Shown here: in pieces, positions 1-9,012 of the stretch
Numbering within the stretch: the first letter of the stretch is position 1
How the letters are laid out: each line of letters opens with the position of its first letter
Origin: an uncultured Gammaproteobacteria bacterium
Lineage (GTDB): Bacteria; Pseudomonadota; Gammaproteobacteria; Pseudomonadales; Pseudohongiellaceae
Direction of reading: 5' to 3'
DNA: 64,000 nucleotides
NCBI GenBank assembly: GCA_913060975.1
Contig: CAJXVC010000007.1
Location: 62,001 to 126,000 of the forward strand
The notes under the pieces: generated by a model
Databases searched by the model: none
Told to the model about the DNA's origin: nothing
The model's input: the letters and a program-made list of their open reading frames with translations, nothing else
Position numbers and translations under genes: made by a program

Positions 1-2006
1 ATGAAGAAAATCCTGAGCTCACTGATTTTCGTCGCCGTTTCTGGTGGACCTTGCCATGTACTGGAATTGTTTTTGTGCTGGCGATGTTTGGCCATGGTCG
101 TGGTTGGTTGCCGGCGGGCTGGCAAAGTTGGGTAGAGTTAGTTCTGGCGACCCCGGTTGTTGCCTGGGCAGGTTTGCCATTCTTCGTGCGTGGCGTGCAA
201 TCGGTAATTAACCGTAGTCCCAATATGTGGACGCTGATTGGTCTGGGTACATCTTTATCGTATCTGTATTCGGTCGTCGCCACGATAGCGCCGCAGGTCT
301 TTCCCGAATCATTCGTCGTTGACGGTCGGGTGGCGGTGTATTTTGAAGCCTCGGCAGTCATTATTTCTTTGACCTTGCTCGGTCAATTGATGGAGCTTCG
401 TGCCCGGGAACAGACATCGGCGGCCATCAAGGAGTTACTCAATCTGGCGCCAAAAACCGCACGACGTCTCGATAAGAACGGTAACGAGGAAGAGGTTGCG
501 ATAGAGGATATTCAGGTAGGCGACCGTCTGCGCGTCACTCCCGGAGAAAAAATTCCGGTAGATGGTATTGTCGAAGAGGGTAGTAGCGCCGTTGATGAAT
601 CCATGCTGACCGGCGAGCCGGTGCCCGTGAGCAAACTAAAAGATGACAAAGTGATTGCGGCAACTCTGAACACCAACGGCAGTCTTGTGATCCGCTCTGA
701 GTTGGTTGGCTCGGATACTACTTTGTCGCAGATAGTCCAGATGGTGGCACAAGCACAACGTTCCCGTGCGCCGATGCAAAAATTGGCCGACGTGGTGGCC
801 GGTTATTTTGTTGTCACGGTAGTGGCCATTGCTGTAATTACCTTTTTCGTTTGGGGCTTGGTCGGCCCGGATCCCGCTTGGGTATACGGGCTAATCAACG
901 CCGTTGCCGTGCTTATTATTGCCTGCCCATGTGCGTTGGGACTGGCGACGCCTATGTCGATAATGGTGGCAACCGGCAAGGCCGCCAAGCAGGGGATTCT
1001 TTTTAAAGATGCTGCGGCGATAGAGGCAATGAAACAAATAGATACCGTGGTAGTCGACAAGACAGGCACCTTGACCGAAGGCAAGCCGACCTTTCATGCC
1101 AGTCGCGCCTACGGCGACTTCAGCGAAGAAGATGTACTGCGTCTGGCAGCTTCATTGGATCAGGGTAGTGAGCATCCGCTGGCGCGCGCGATCGTCAGCG
1201 CCGCGAAGGACAAAGCTATTGAGTTGGAGATTGTCGACGATTTCGATTCCGAAAGCGGAATTGGTGTCTCGGGGTCTGTCAAAGGCAAGAACCTGTTGCT
1301 TGGCAACACCGCCTTTATGAAACAGGCCGATGTCGACACAGCATTGGTCACTGATGATGCTGATGAAATGCGCAGCGATGGGGCAAGCGTCATCTTTCTG
1401 GCAGTGAACAATAGCATTGCAGGAATACTTGCCGTGGCAGATCCCATTAAAAAAACCAGCAAAGAAGCAGTCAGCGAGTTACACAATCGTGGCTTGAAGA
1501 TCGTTATGGCAACTGGCGATGGTGAATTGACAGCCCGCGCCGTAGCCAGAGAGCTGGGTATTGATGAAGTCCATAGCGAAGTCACGCCGAAAGCGAAAAT
1601 GGAATTGATTGAGACGTTGCAGAAACAGAATGCGAAGGTGGCAATGGCGGGTGATGGTATTAATGATGCGCCGGCACTTGCCAAAGCGGATATCGGTATC
1701 GCAATGGGCACAGGCACGGATGTGGCGATGAGCAGTGCGCAAATTACTCTCGTTAAAGGAGATCTGCGAGGCATCGCTCAGGCGCGCATCATCTCTGAAC
1801 AAACAGTATCCAATATGCGTCAGAATCTGCTGTTTGCCATGCTGTATAACAGCATCGGCGTTCCTGTAGCTGCGGGTGTGTTGTTCCCACTTTTCGGGAT
1901 CCTGTTATCCCCCATGATTGCCGCACTGGCGATGAGTCTCAGTTCATTCTCGGTGGTTACCAATGCCCTGCGTCTGCGTTTTACCAATAGCAAGGCAGTT
2001 GGCTGA
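1..2006 (+). CDS. copA: Cu(I)/Ag(I)-translocating P1B-type ATPase, 5' truncated by window edge
   Basis: Inner-membrane ATPase exporting monovalent copper or silver from the cytoplasm. The frame is open to the first base (first full codon at position 3), so the N-terminal metal-binding domain and first helices lie outside the window; about 667 residues are visible. Seen: the transport-site motif CPC (about C308-P-C310 of the visible part), the phosphorylation motif DKTGTLT (D352), the EHPLA nucleotide-binding motif, and the hinge GDGINDAP (about 550-557). The last helices carry YN (in [11 protein letters not shown]) and MSLSS, the signature residues of the P1B-1 (Cu+/Ag+) class rather than Zn/Cd/Pb pumps. 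The first visible residues ([14 protein letters not shown]) also match the normal linker before the first core helix, so the gene is truncated only by the window. Specificity is inferred from these motifs. No other copper gene is adjacent downstream. Confidence 0.95.
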   Translation, partial: EENPELTDFRRRFWWTLPCTGIVFVLAMFGHGRGWLPAGWQSWVELVLATPVVAWAGLPFFVRGVQSVINRSPNMWTLIGLGTSLSYLYSVVATIAPQVFPESFVVDGRVAVYFEASAVIISLTLLGQLMELRAREQTSAAIKELLNLAPKTARRLDKNGNEEEVAIEDIQVGDRLRVTPGEKIPVDGIVEEGSSAVDESMLTGEPVPVSKLKDDKVIAATLNTNGSLVIRSELVGSDTTLSQIVQMVAQAQRSRAPMQKLADVVAGYFVVTVVAIAVITFFVWGLVGPDPAWVYGLINAVAVLIIACPCALGLATPMSIMVATGKAAKQGILFKDAAAIEAMKQIDTVVVDKTGTLTEGKPTFHASRAYGDFSEEDVLRLAASLDQGSEHPLARAIVSAAKDKAIELEIVDDFDSESGIGVSGSVKGKNLLLGNTAFMKQADVDTALVTDDADEMRSDGASVIFLAVNNSIAGILAVADPIKKTSKEAVSELHNRGLKIVMATGDGELTARAVARELGIDEVHSEVTPKAKMELIETLQKQNAKVAMAGDGINDAPALAKADIGIAMGTGTDVAMSSAQITLVKGDLRGIAQARIISEQTVSNMRQNLLFAMLYNSIGVPVAAGVLFPLFGILLSPMIAALAMSLSSFSVVTNALRLRFTNSKAVG

Positions 2007-2175
2007 ACATTAAACTGTCTGTATGTCTCGGGGAACAGGATTCTACGAGGCTGGTTTACAGTTCGCTTGCAGGGCCGGGAATAATTGCCGGAGATTACTC
2101 ACGCAAGGAAAGGCCGGGAACTGTAGAGGAATGGGTAAATAAGTGTAGCGAAGGGAAGATCGATACGAGGAAGGG

Positions 2176-2230
2176 ACTCAGGTAATTGCAGGCGCATCAG
2201 TTGCTTGCGATTCTTGCAGATTACCTGAGT
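2176..2230. terminator. Hairpin in the copA 3' intergenic region
   Basis: A perfect 11-bp inverted repeat (ACTCAGGTAAT at 2176-2186 against ATTACCTGAGT at 2220-2230) encloses a 33-nt loop that itself contains short TGCA complements. It lies between copA and the convergent gene at 2273-2782, where a terminator is expected. No uninterrupted T-run follows directly, although GGTTTTTATTG occurs about 20 nt later on the plus strand, so it is a weak terminator call. Confidence 0.4.
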
Positions 2231-2272
2231 TGACTATGAGTCAGTTCCCCGGTTTTTATTGTTTAACTGAAG

Positions 2273-2782
2273 CTATGAGCGCGGCGTCCAGAAAAAGACT
2301 TTCCAATCACGTAATGGTTCAGAACCCTCGTAAAGCGGCTCGTCCAATGTGCGGCCAGCCTTGGCGGCCCACAACTCCATCATGGCAAGGCGCTGCTCAT
2401 CGTCCACGATTTCGGTAGCTCGCATTGTGTAAGTAGCATCGCCAATGCGTAACCAGCCATCACCATTGCTTTCACGGACTCGTCGGGCCCAGCGGCCATT
2501 GTCAGGGCGGGTTGCCGTGATCACACCATCTGGCATGCCGACCCAGGACAAATAACTGACGAACGGTGGAAAGCCCGCCTGTTTCATCATGAGCGGGCCT
2601 TGAATGACACCATTGAGCTGGGAAAAGTCATCCAGTGGTGCAGTCTCTGTGCCGCCGATATGGATGCCTGGCAAACGTCCCAAGCCTTCGTTGCTCAGAT
2701 AGGGCGCTGTGAATGCCCAGCCGAGAATGGCGATAACGACTACCGAGGCGGCGGCTATTCCTGCGATCTTGCCTTTGTTCAT
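2273..2782 (-). CDS. Membrane-anchored protein of unknown function
   Basis: 169 residues with one N-terminal hydrophobic segment (about residues 6-27) that should act as an uncleaved anchor or signal peptide, placing the rest in the periplasm. I do not recognise a named family with certainty. The central part (ITATRPDNGRWARRV, then DGWLRIGDATYTMRA) resembles split-barrel nitroreductase/DUF2255-type proteins in which a short strand pair carries R-x-x-R and a W-L-x-I-G motif; this is a weak impression. The start is ATG with GGAG nine bases upstream. It follows the PAL-like gene at 2853-3989 on the same strand after 70 bases, so the two are probably co-transcribed. Confidence 0.7.
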   Translation of the reverse strand: MNKGKIAGIAAASVVVIAILGWAFTAPYLSNEGLGRLPGIHIGGTETAPLDDFSQLNGVIQGPLMMKQAGFPPFVSYLSWVGMPDGVITATRPDNGRWARRVRESNGDGWLRIGDATYTMRATEIVDDEQRLAMMELWAAKAGRTLDEPLYEGSEPLRDWKVFFWTPRS

Positions 2783-2852
2783 ATTATTGTCTCCGGTTTA
2801 GCAGGTGTTGAATTGGATCTTTTATTCCAGCTCAGAAATGCAGGTCTGACTA

Positions 2853-3989
2853 TTATGGAACATATTGCGGTTGAATGATCAAAGCAGGATCTGCATCCGC
2901 TTTTGGTACCAGCTTCTGCGGGCGTCCAGCCTGATTATCTGTGGCATAGAGGTTGCCATCACTATCGACTGATAATGAATGCATCTCAATCCACATATGG
3001 GGCCCTTCGACTGGCAGGTTCCAGGTGTATTCTCGATTGCCATCGAAGTCGAATTTGATCAGCTTGGGCGGGCGCAGATCCGTCACCCAGGCGCTGTCTT
3101 CGCCGACGATGATAGACAGGGGAATGTCTAGCCCACCCCAGGTATCCACATGTTCAAAGCTCGGATAATTTGCAGCATTCTGTGCAGCAACTTGTTGAAA
3201 CACTTTAACGTTGGCTGCGTCGCGGTCAACGACATAGAGTTTTTGATCGGGCCCCAAAGCGAGAATATGGACGCTGCTGAATTGGTCGTCAGCTTCTCCT
3301 GCCTCACCAAATTCTGAATGATAGGAACCATCGGCATTGCGCACAACAATACGCTTGTTGCCCAGGCCATCGGCAATCAGGAATTTGCCGTCGGGCAGGA
3401 AAACGATGTCTTGTGGCTGGTTGTAGTGAGTTTCATCATCGCCAGGCACGTTCTTCTCGCCGAGCGTCATTAACAGCTCTTCGCCATCGTTCGAGAACAC
3501 ATAAATAATATGACCGGTTTCATCGATAACCCAAACCCGGTTTTCCGGATCATAGGGGCTGATCTTGATACGGTGTGGGCCCGGCCCGTCAGTGCCTGTG
3601 AACAAATAGTCCCACTGGTCCCATACTTCCAGTACTTCTCCGGCACTGTTTACAATGTAAATGCAGTTGTTCCAAACGCGGCCGCGACCTTGCAGGACGT
3701 TCCAGCCCATGGAGCCAGGAAAACGCGTGTAGTCATCCGGTACGGGGTTGGGTAGTTCGGTCTCGCCGCGCTGCAAGAAGAAGATGCGATCTTCATTCTG
3801 TACGAAAACACCGGAATTGCCGCCCCAGGTAAAACCTTCACCAGCATAGGGTGGTAGCCAGGTTTCAGACGTGAAGTCATAGGGGCTTGGACCAATGGGA
3901 CCCGGATCTTGAGCCAGGGCGTTGGCGCCAAATGTAAAAGCGAGGGTAAAACAGCAGGCGCGGGTAAAAAGTGTACTAATAGTCTTCAA
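2853..3989 (-). CDS. Secreted NHL-repeat beta-propeller, peptidyl-hydroxyglycine lyase (PAL)-like, complete His triad
   Basis: 378 residues with a signal peptide (cleavage near ANALAQ, residue 27) and then NHL repeats forming a predicted six-bladed propeller. The repeats resemble the PAL domain of eukaryotic peptidylglycine amidating enzymes, which splits alpha-hydroxyglycine with a zinc held by three histidines. The equivalents appear to be H139 (GPGPHRIKI), H241 (SVHILAL) and H337 (EMHSLSVD), so the triad is complete here, unlike the two other propellers in this window. The start is TTG, supported by CAGGAG seven bases upstream; no nearer ATG fits. Function is inferred: it may be a lyase for a small hydroxylated product or a non-catalytic binding propeller. 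It leads the small minus-strand pair with the gene at 2273-2782. Confidence 0.75.
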   Translation of the reverse strand: MKTISTLFTRACCFTLAFTFGANALAQDPGPIGPSPYDFTSETWLPPYAGEGFTWGGNSGVFVQNEDRIFFLQRGETELPNPVPDDYTRFPGSMGWNVLQGRGRVWNNCIYIVNSAGEVLEVWDQWDYLFTGTDGPGPHRIKISPYDPENRVWVIDETGHIIYVFSNDGEELLMTLGEKNVPGDDETHYNQPQDIVFLPDGKFLIADGLGNKRIVVRNADGSYHSEFGEAGEADDQFSSVHILALGPDQKLYVVDRDAANVKVFQQVAAQNAANYPSFEHVDTWGGLDIPLSIIVGEDSAWVTDLRPPKLIKFDFDGNREYTWNLPVEGPHMWIEMHSLSVDSDGNLYATDNQAGRPQKLVPKADADPALIIQPQYVP

Positions 3990-4395
3990 TGGTGCTCTCC
4001 TGAGACATCAGTCCGACAATCGCTATTTGAAGAATCCCTAACGCGATTGCCAAGCAAACTGACGGGTTGTTATTGTTCTAAACCTTCGCGCGGCACGGAA
4101 GATTTCTAGTCTGATCTGATCCTAGTGGATTTTGGTGCCTGTGTCCTGCATTGTTAGTGTCAGATTGTAATCTTTGGCGTTACTGGCAGGCGTGAATAGC
4201 TGAGTCTGAATGAGCTTGTTTTGTTAGCCATGTGATTGACTATCAGAGGAAATTCAAAGTGCTACCAAGTCACTTGCGATAATGTAGGCAGTCTCGGGCA
4301 GCGCATTTTCTGGTCACAGCCCAAGTTAGTCAAACGACAAGTCAAAGGACCTGACAAAGCATGCTCAGATCCCTTGGTCTTGTTATTTGTCCAGC
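3990..4395. other. Intergenic region with a possible promoter
   Basis: 406 bases between two minus-strand propeller genes with no credible coding frame. A possible sigma-70 promoter for the 2853-3989 gene lies on the minus strand: TTGGCA (4048-4053) and TCAAAT (4025-4030) separated by 17 bases. The -35 is good and the -10 weak. Nothing else is seen in the rest. Confidence 0.35.
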
Positions 4396-5514
4396 TTATT
4401 GCGCAGTGTATTTCGTGAAGGCTCCCCCGGCCAATGGCAGAGAAGCTGGCCCTTCAGCAGCAAACACATTGCCATCTTCATCCACAGCGACACCTTCGCC
4501 GGCAGTGCCTTGATAGCCACGACTCTCGGTTTGATAACCCGGGATGAACGCCACGATACGGTCTTCATTCAAAGGACCAATGCGCACGCCGCAGTACCAG
4601 GGTTCATGGCGTGTTGGGCCTGACTCTGAATCGATGGCGTAGACCATGTCATCGTCGGTGATGAACAAACCACTGATTCGGCCGTAGGTATAGCGCGATT
4701 CCAGATAATTGCCATCCTGATCAAAGATCTCGAGACGGTGATTGCCGCGATCCGCGACCCAAAGCCGGCCCTGTGAATCGAATTCCAGCGCATGGGGGGT
4801 ACGAAACTCGCCGTGCGCAGTCCCGAGACGACCCCATTCCGTGAGATAGGTGCCATCAGCCGCAAACTTCACGATACGCCCGGTTTGCCCGTCACGGCGG
4901 CCCTGCTCGATGGCTTCTTCTGTCAGCATGCCTTGCCCGCTGTGGCCGTCGGCGACATAGATACTGCCGTCCGGGCCGACGATGACGTCATTGGGTTGAT
5001 TGAAATGGTTGCGGTCATTGCCCGGTTGTCCTGCGGTGCCCAGACTCATCAATAACTCACCATCAGGGCTGAATTTGTGCACTTGATGACCCTTGGTGCC
5101 TTCGTCATTGCCCGCGAAGTCAGCGACCCAGACATTGCCTTCAACATCGACATGGATGCCGTGGGGCGTCACCATCACGCCCGCACCGAAGTTGGCGAGG
5201 ATCTCGCCGGTATGGCGATCAAATTTAAATATGGGGTCGACCGGATTGCTGTCGCAATTGACGCCGGGGCCGCCCGCCGAACCGGACGCACAACGTTCGT
5301 AGCCAACGACATGGCCGTCGGTAGGATCAATATCGATACCCGCGGTGGAACCCCATTCGCGCCCGTCTGGCAGGGTGCCCCATTCGTTGTGTATTTCGGG
5401 ATTGGGATTAGGTAAGCCTTCGCCGGTAATGATATTGCCGGTCTGGCTAAGGGCGCTATTGCCCAGTAAAAGTGTTACAGAAAAGGCTACTAGACTAATC
5501 TTGTTGTATTTCAT
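4396..5514 (-). CDS. Secreted NHL-repeat beta-propeller, PAL-like, HHE metal-site variant
   Basis: 372 residues. The ATG at 5514 is chosen because it begins a clean signal peptide (MKYNKISLVAF... to ALSQ, about residue 24) and has GAGAGG about ten bases upstream; a longer frame upstream has no signal-like N-terminus. NHL blades follow the PAL pattern closely: TPHGIHVDVEGNVWVAD (H118), NHFNQPNDV, TPHALEFDSQG (H241). At the position of the third zinc histidine of rat PAL there is Glu (E340 in TAGEGVAVDEDGN). A cysteine pair (C75, C87) may form a disulphide. The protein is close to the propeller at 62380-63450, which has the same Glu substitution. Periplasmic lyase-like or ligand-binding role is inferred. 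Confidence 0.75.
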   Translation of the reverse strand: MKYNKISLVAFSVTLLLGNSALSQTGNIITGEGLPNPNPEIHNEWGTLPDGREWGSTAGIDIDPTDGHVVGYERCASGSAGGPGVNCDSNPVDPIFKFDRHTGEILANFGAGVMVTPHGIHVDVEGNVWVADFAGNDEGTKGHQVHKFSPDGELLMSLGTAGQPGNDRNHFNQPNDVIVGPDGSIYVADGHSGQGMLTEEAIEQGRRDGQTGRIVKFAADGTYLTEWGRLGTAHGEFRTPHALEFDSQGRLWVADRGNHRLEIFDQDGNYLESRYTYGRISGLFITDDDMVYAIDSESGPTRHEPWYCGVRIGPLNEDRIVAFIPGYQTESRGYQGTAGEGVAVDEDGNVFAAEGPASLPLAGGAFTKYTAQ

Positions 5515-5650
5515 GGCCTTACCTCTCGTTGATTTTGTTTTTCGATTGGTTAAGTGCAGTGTGTCACAACTGCCTTCTGAGTCAATTGGCGGGAGGACAG
5601 GATGCTGCCGAGAGTCGTTGTGATTCGACTGAAACCTGCAATTAAGGAGG

Positions 5651-6232
5651 CTATTCTCGCAAGTCATCGCGTAGTTCGATTAGCTGTTGCCGGTAATTCT
5701 CCGCATCACCGTAATCCGTGAATTTGTGATAGTGCTTGTGGGCCCCCTGTACTTTACGGGCATGTTTGATCGGGCACCAATACTGCTCGGTACGCGCGAT
5801 GACCTCGCGCGTATAGGCAATGACACCGTTACCATAGCCACAATACAAGCAGTTAAACTTTTCAATGCCGTTCAAATAAGCTAACTGATGTCGGTCCAAC
5901 ACGATGAAGGCAGAGCGTTCAACACGGCGGATGCCATAGAGACGAAAACAAATGTGTTGATAGACAGTAATGGTGAAATCAAAAAAAGCTATGGGAATAA
6001 TCATTCCGTAAATGAATGGCGAAGACAGAATATTACGGATTCTTGAAGAGGCCAGCCAGGGCAGGATTGCTTTCTTTAATTTTCGGTGTGCTTCTTCGAC
6101 CTCTTGTTCGAAGCGAATTCTGGTGCCTTCAAAGCGATAGCTGAACCTTTCTTGTTGTTTATCCAGCTCATCGTGGAGTTGCTTCTCCAGTTTGGCGATC
6201 TTGTCGGTCAATTCCGTAATACTGGTAGCCAT
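5651..6232 (-). CDS. Conserved membrane protein with N-terminal coiled coil and CxxC motif
   Basis: 193 residues; no named function recognised. Residues 1-50 are strongly heptad-like and charged (ITELTDKIAKLEKQLHDEL and following), predicted coiled coil. One or two hydrophobic segments follow (about 70-95, SPFIYGMIIPIAFFDFTITVY). The C-terminal half is soluble and carries CLYCGYGNG and, 20 residues on, WCPIKHARK, three cysteines that could bind a metal or haem. The final part is charged. The ATG has only a weak ribosome site (GTGAAAG). It stands alone, 136 bases upstream of the propeller gene start at 5514 on the same strand, so it may be co-transcribed with it. Confidence 0.75.
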   Translation of the reverse strand: MATSITELTDKIAKLEKQLHDELDKQQERFSYRFEGTRIRFEQEVEEAHRKLKKAILPWLASSRIRNILSSPFIYGMIIPIAFFDFTITVYQHICFRLYGIRRVERSAFIVLDRHQLAYLNGIEKFNCLYCGYGNGVIAYTREVIARTEQYWCPIKHARKVQGAHKHYHKFTDYGDAENYRQQLIELRDDLRE

Positions 6233-6443
6233 TTTGCTTTCACTCGCAAGGTGTCATTGTCTGACAGACATTAAATAGCAAGTCAGAGGAAAACGACAGT
6301 TTTGCGTGTGGGGAAGAATTGCCTGTGATGGTTGGCCAGTGTCTGCTTGTCGTTGCTTGCGACAGTGCATAGTCTACAGGCGGAAAGTGGCTTGACTATT
6401 GTTGGCTGGCGAAAAATGGCAGGCAAAAGTTAGCCGGTAAAAG

Positions 6444-6698
6444 TTAACCAGCTAAAGTCAGGAATATTTTTTCAGCACCGAATTCGACGCGATCCCCAGC
6501 AACAATCTTCTTGCGCTTTTGTGTTTCGACTTCTCCATTGACGAGAACTTGCCCGGCGCTGACTGCGGCCTTGGCTTCGCCGCCACTGGCAGCCATGGCC
6601 TCGAACTTTAGTATCTTGTAAAGCTCGACAGGCTCCCGGGAGAGTTCGACAATTCTGAACCCGGCAGGAATTTCTGTGCTGTTGTTGTCTTCACTCAT
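6444..6698 (-). CDS. ybcJ: S4-domain RNA-binding protein, YbcJ type
   Basis: 84 residues, the full size of this family. A single S4 fold spans about residues 15-80: ELYKILKFEAMAASGGEAKAAVSAGQVLVNGEVETQKRKKI is the typical S4 signature with the basic QKRKK stretch that contacts RNA. Proteins of this type bind RNA and are thought to act on ribosomal or structured RNA; the precise substrate is not known. ATG start; the gene lies 87 bases downstream of yaeQ on the same strand and may share its transcript. Confidence 0.88.
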   Translation of the reverse strand: MSEDNNSTEIPAGFRIVELSREPVELYKILKFEAMAASGGEAKAAVSAGQVLVNGEVETQKRKKIVAGDRVEFGAEKIFLTLAG

Positions 6699-6785
6699 TA
6701 GCTTGTCGTTGTCCTTTTGATGAATGGTTCATTGGGGATGATCAATGATTGATCAGAATTCGGTCTGAGGTTGGTCGGAACTTGG

Positions 6786-7328
6786 CTAGTCAGCGCTAGT
6801 CGAACATGTTTGCAAAGCCACTTCAAACTCGCCTTGTTCTGTCGCGATATAGGCTGAGGCGTCAGTGATGGTAATCGAGATATCCATGGTGCGAGCAACA
6901 GTGCCAGCCAGCGCCTTGATCTGTTCCCATTGGAATTGATAGATCACTGCGGACAGTCTGCTCAGTTCATGCTGATTCAGATCCCACCAGGTGCTTGCCT
7001 TGTGATTAAAACTGTAGACCTTTACCTTTGGCGCGAGTCTGCTGGCTTTTTTGACGCGTTCTACCGCAGGCTCGCCAACATCGATCCAAAGTTGCAGGCT
7101 GCCATCAAGACTGTGTTGCCACAAAGCGGGCTCTTCGGTGTCACTGAGCCCTTTGCAGAATTGTAGCCCTTCGGCAACGTTGAAGCAGTAGGCCAATACT
7201 CGCACCATCATGCGTTCGAGCGTCTCGGATGGGTGTTGCGCAATGGTCAGATTCAGGGAGTCAAAAACTTCGCGATCCAAATCACTCAGTGCGATGCCAA
7301 GCTTGTAAATAGTTGGTTTGAGCGCCAT
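6786..7328 (-). CDS. yaeQ: YaeQ family protein
   Basis: 180 residues starting MALKPTIYKLGIALSDLDREVF, the conserved beginning of YaeQ. The ATG at 7328 is preferred over a start 18 codons upstream because it matches the family N-terminus and has AAAGGA seven bases before it. YaeQ proteins have a PD-(D/E)xK nuclease-like fold; the central segment WQHSLDGSLQLWIDVGEPAVERVKKASR contains the conserved D/E-rich core. Enterobacterial YaeQ was once reported to suppress rfaH defects; a definite biochemical role is not established. Divergent from dbpA, with a shared 113-bp regulatory gap. Confidence 0.9.
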   Translation of the reverse strand: MALKPTIYKLGIALSDLDREVFDSLNLTIAQHPSETLERMMVRVLAYCFNVAEGLQFCKGLSDTEEPALWQHSLDGSLQLWIDVGEPAVERVKKASRLAPKVKVYSFNHKASTWWDLNQHELSRLSAVIYQFQWEQIKALAGTVARTMDISITITDASAYIATEQGEFEVALQTCSTSAD

Positions 7329-7407
7329 GTTGTCCTTTGGTGGCCTGAGCTTTTTGTTTGGCAGTGGTGCTGGATACGCCATATACAGGTACCAGGCGAA
7401 TATCTGC

Positions 7408-7413
7408 TATGAT
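7408..7413 (+). promoter_or_regulatory. Extended -10 promoter for dbpA
   Basis: TGC-TATGAT (7405-7413) is a good extended -10 element about 29 bases before the dbpA ATG. The region 17 bases upstream (ACAGGT) is a poor -35, as is usual for extended -10 promoters. Predicted start of transcription near 7420. Confidence 0.45.
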
Positions 7414-7441
7414 GCGCGCCCGTTTACTACAGGCCTCACCC

Positions 7442-8824
7442 ATGAGTTCCCAGTCATTCACAGTGCTTGATCTGCGCCCCGAGTTGCTCGCTACCATCGC
7501 CCAGCAAAACTATGCAGCGATGACACCGATTCAGGCGCAAGCGCTACCGGCATTGCTCGCCGGTCAGGATCTGATTGCTCAGGCGATGACAGGCAGTGGC
7601 AAGACAGCGGCATTCGCCATCGGCTTGCTCAACAAGCTCGATGCGCAGCGCTATTGTACGCAGGCACTGGTGCTATGTCCTACTCGGGAATTGGCCGAGC
7701 AGGTGGCGACCGAGGTGCGCAAACTGGCTAGCGCCATTCCCAATGTGCGCGTTGTGACTTTGTGCGGTGGCAAGCCGATGGGGCCGCAGTTGGCCTCATT
7801 ACAGCGTGATCCGCATATTGTGGTGGGCACCCCTGGGCGCATTCTCAAGCATATCGAAAAGCAAACCCTGCAGCTGAACAGTGTGCAAACACTGGTGCTT
7901 GATGAGGGCGACCGCATGCTGGACATGGGGTTTTTTGAGGATATTACCCAGATCATCTCCAGCACGCCGGTGACACGCCAGACCTTGTTGTTCTCAGCGA
8001 CTTATCCTGACGGCATTCGTTCGATTAGTCGCGATATCCAGCGCGAACCGGTAGAAATTCGGGTAGAGGCGCAACACAGTCCACCAGATATCGAACAGGT
8101 ATTTATTGAGATTGAGAGAAGCCAGCGCCAGCAAGTGCTGTTCAATGTCATCGCCCAGTACCAGCCCGAATCAACAGTGGTATTTTGTAATACCAAACAG
8201 CAATGCCGTGAACTGGCTGATGCATTGCGGCAGCAAGACTTGCACGCATTAGCCTTGCATGGCGATCTGGAGCAGGCGCAACGCGATCAGGTGCTTACCC
8301 AGTTTGCCGGTAAGAGCAGCTCGATTTTAATCGCTACCGATGTCGCGGCCCGTGGGCTGGACATTGATGAATTATCCGCTGTTATCAACTATGAGCTAAG
8401 CCGTGATCCGGAAGTTCATGTTCACAGGATCGGGCGCACAGCGCGGGCGGGTAGCAAGGGTATTGCGGTGAGTTTGTTTACCGATACTGAACGTCGCAAA
8501 CTGCGCGCAATTGAAGAATATCAGGGCTCGACTATCAGTATTATCACTGCAGACAGTCTCGTTGTGCCGGCCAATTTCAAGCTCTATCCGCCCATGGTGA
8601 CGTTGTGTATCAATGGTGGCAGAAAGGAGAAAGTCAGGGCGGGGGATGTGCTCGGCGCCCTGACGGCTAATGGCGACATAGCCGGTGCGCAGATCGGCAA
8701 GATTACATTGTTCGACAGAACAGCCTACGTGGCGGTCGAGCAAAGTGTCGCCAAATTGGCGCTGCTGGTATTGAATGAGCAGAAATTGAAAGGCCGGCAG
8801 TTCAAGGCGCGCCGGTTACGTTAG
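7442..8824 (+). CDS. dbpA: ATP-dependent RNA helicase DbpA, motif II DEGD
   Basis: 460 residues, normal DbpA length. The ATG at 7442 gives the usual short N-terminus (MSSQSFTVLDLRPELL); the frame is open upstream but without family similarity. Motifs in order: Q motif (TPIQAQALP), I AMTGSGKT (49-55), Ia PTRELAEQ, Ib TPGR, II DEGD (154-157), III SAT, V TDVAARGLD, VI HRIGRTARAG. The C-terminal ~75 residues (VTLCINGGRKEKVRAGDVLGALT) are the DbpA-specific RRM-like domain that binds hairpin 92 of 23S rRNA, so the role is 50S ribosome assembly. Odd: motif II is DEGD, not DEAD (GGC codon at 7907-7909). The Walker B Asp-Glu and final Asp remain, so activity is likely but the loop packing differs. Confidence 0.93.
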   Translation: MSSQSFTVLDLRPELLATIAQQNYAAMTPIQAQALPALLAGQDLIAQAMTGSGKTAAFAIGLLNKLDAQRYCTQALVLCPTRELAEQVATEVRKLASAIPNVRVVTLCGGKPMGPQLASLQRDPHIVVGTPGRILKHIEKQTLQLNSVQTLVLDEGDRMLDMGFFEDITQIISSTPVTRQTLLFSATYPDGIRSISRDIQREPVEIRVEAQHSPPDIEQVFIEIERSQRQQVLFNVIAQYQPESTVVFCNTKQQCRELADALRQQDLHALALHGDLEQAQRDQVLTQFAGKSSSILIATDVAARGLDIDELSAVINYELSRDPEVHVHRIGRTARAGSKGIAVSLFTDTERRKLRAIEEYQGSTISIITADSLVVPANFKLYPPMVTLCINGGRKEKVRAGDVLGALTANGDIAGAQIGKITLFDRTAYVAVEQSVAKLALLVLNEQKLKGRQFKARRLR

Positions 8825-9012
8825 CTATTCAGGGGCATTGAGAGAGCTGAGGTGGGCCTGTTCAGGCTAAAGTTGTGCCTGGCCTTGATCTGGAACAATA
8901 GCCAGCAATCCGGATTGACCGGATTCAGTAAAAGTTAGGTAAACTAGTAAGACTAGCAGCTCTAGCAATGAGCATTGATCAATGCATGCAGTCAGTCAGT
9001 CAGGGTAAGAAA

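Noticed and set aside
1160..1774. 204-codon minus-strand frame inside copA
   Set aside because: It lies opposite a strongly conserved ATPase domain and its translation has no recognisable protein pattern.
8968..9012. Upstream ATG for the DRGH-like protein
   Set aside because: No ribosome site and it weakens the signal peptide; the ATG at 9013 fits better.
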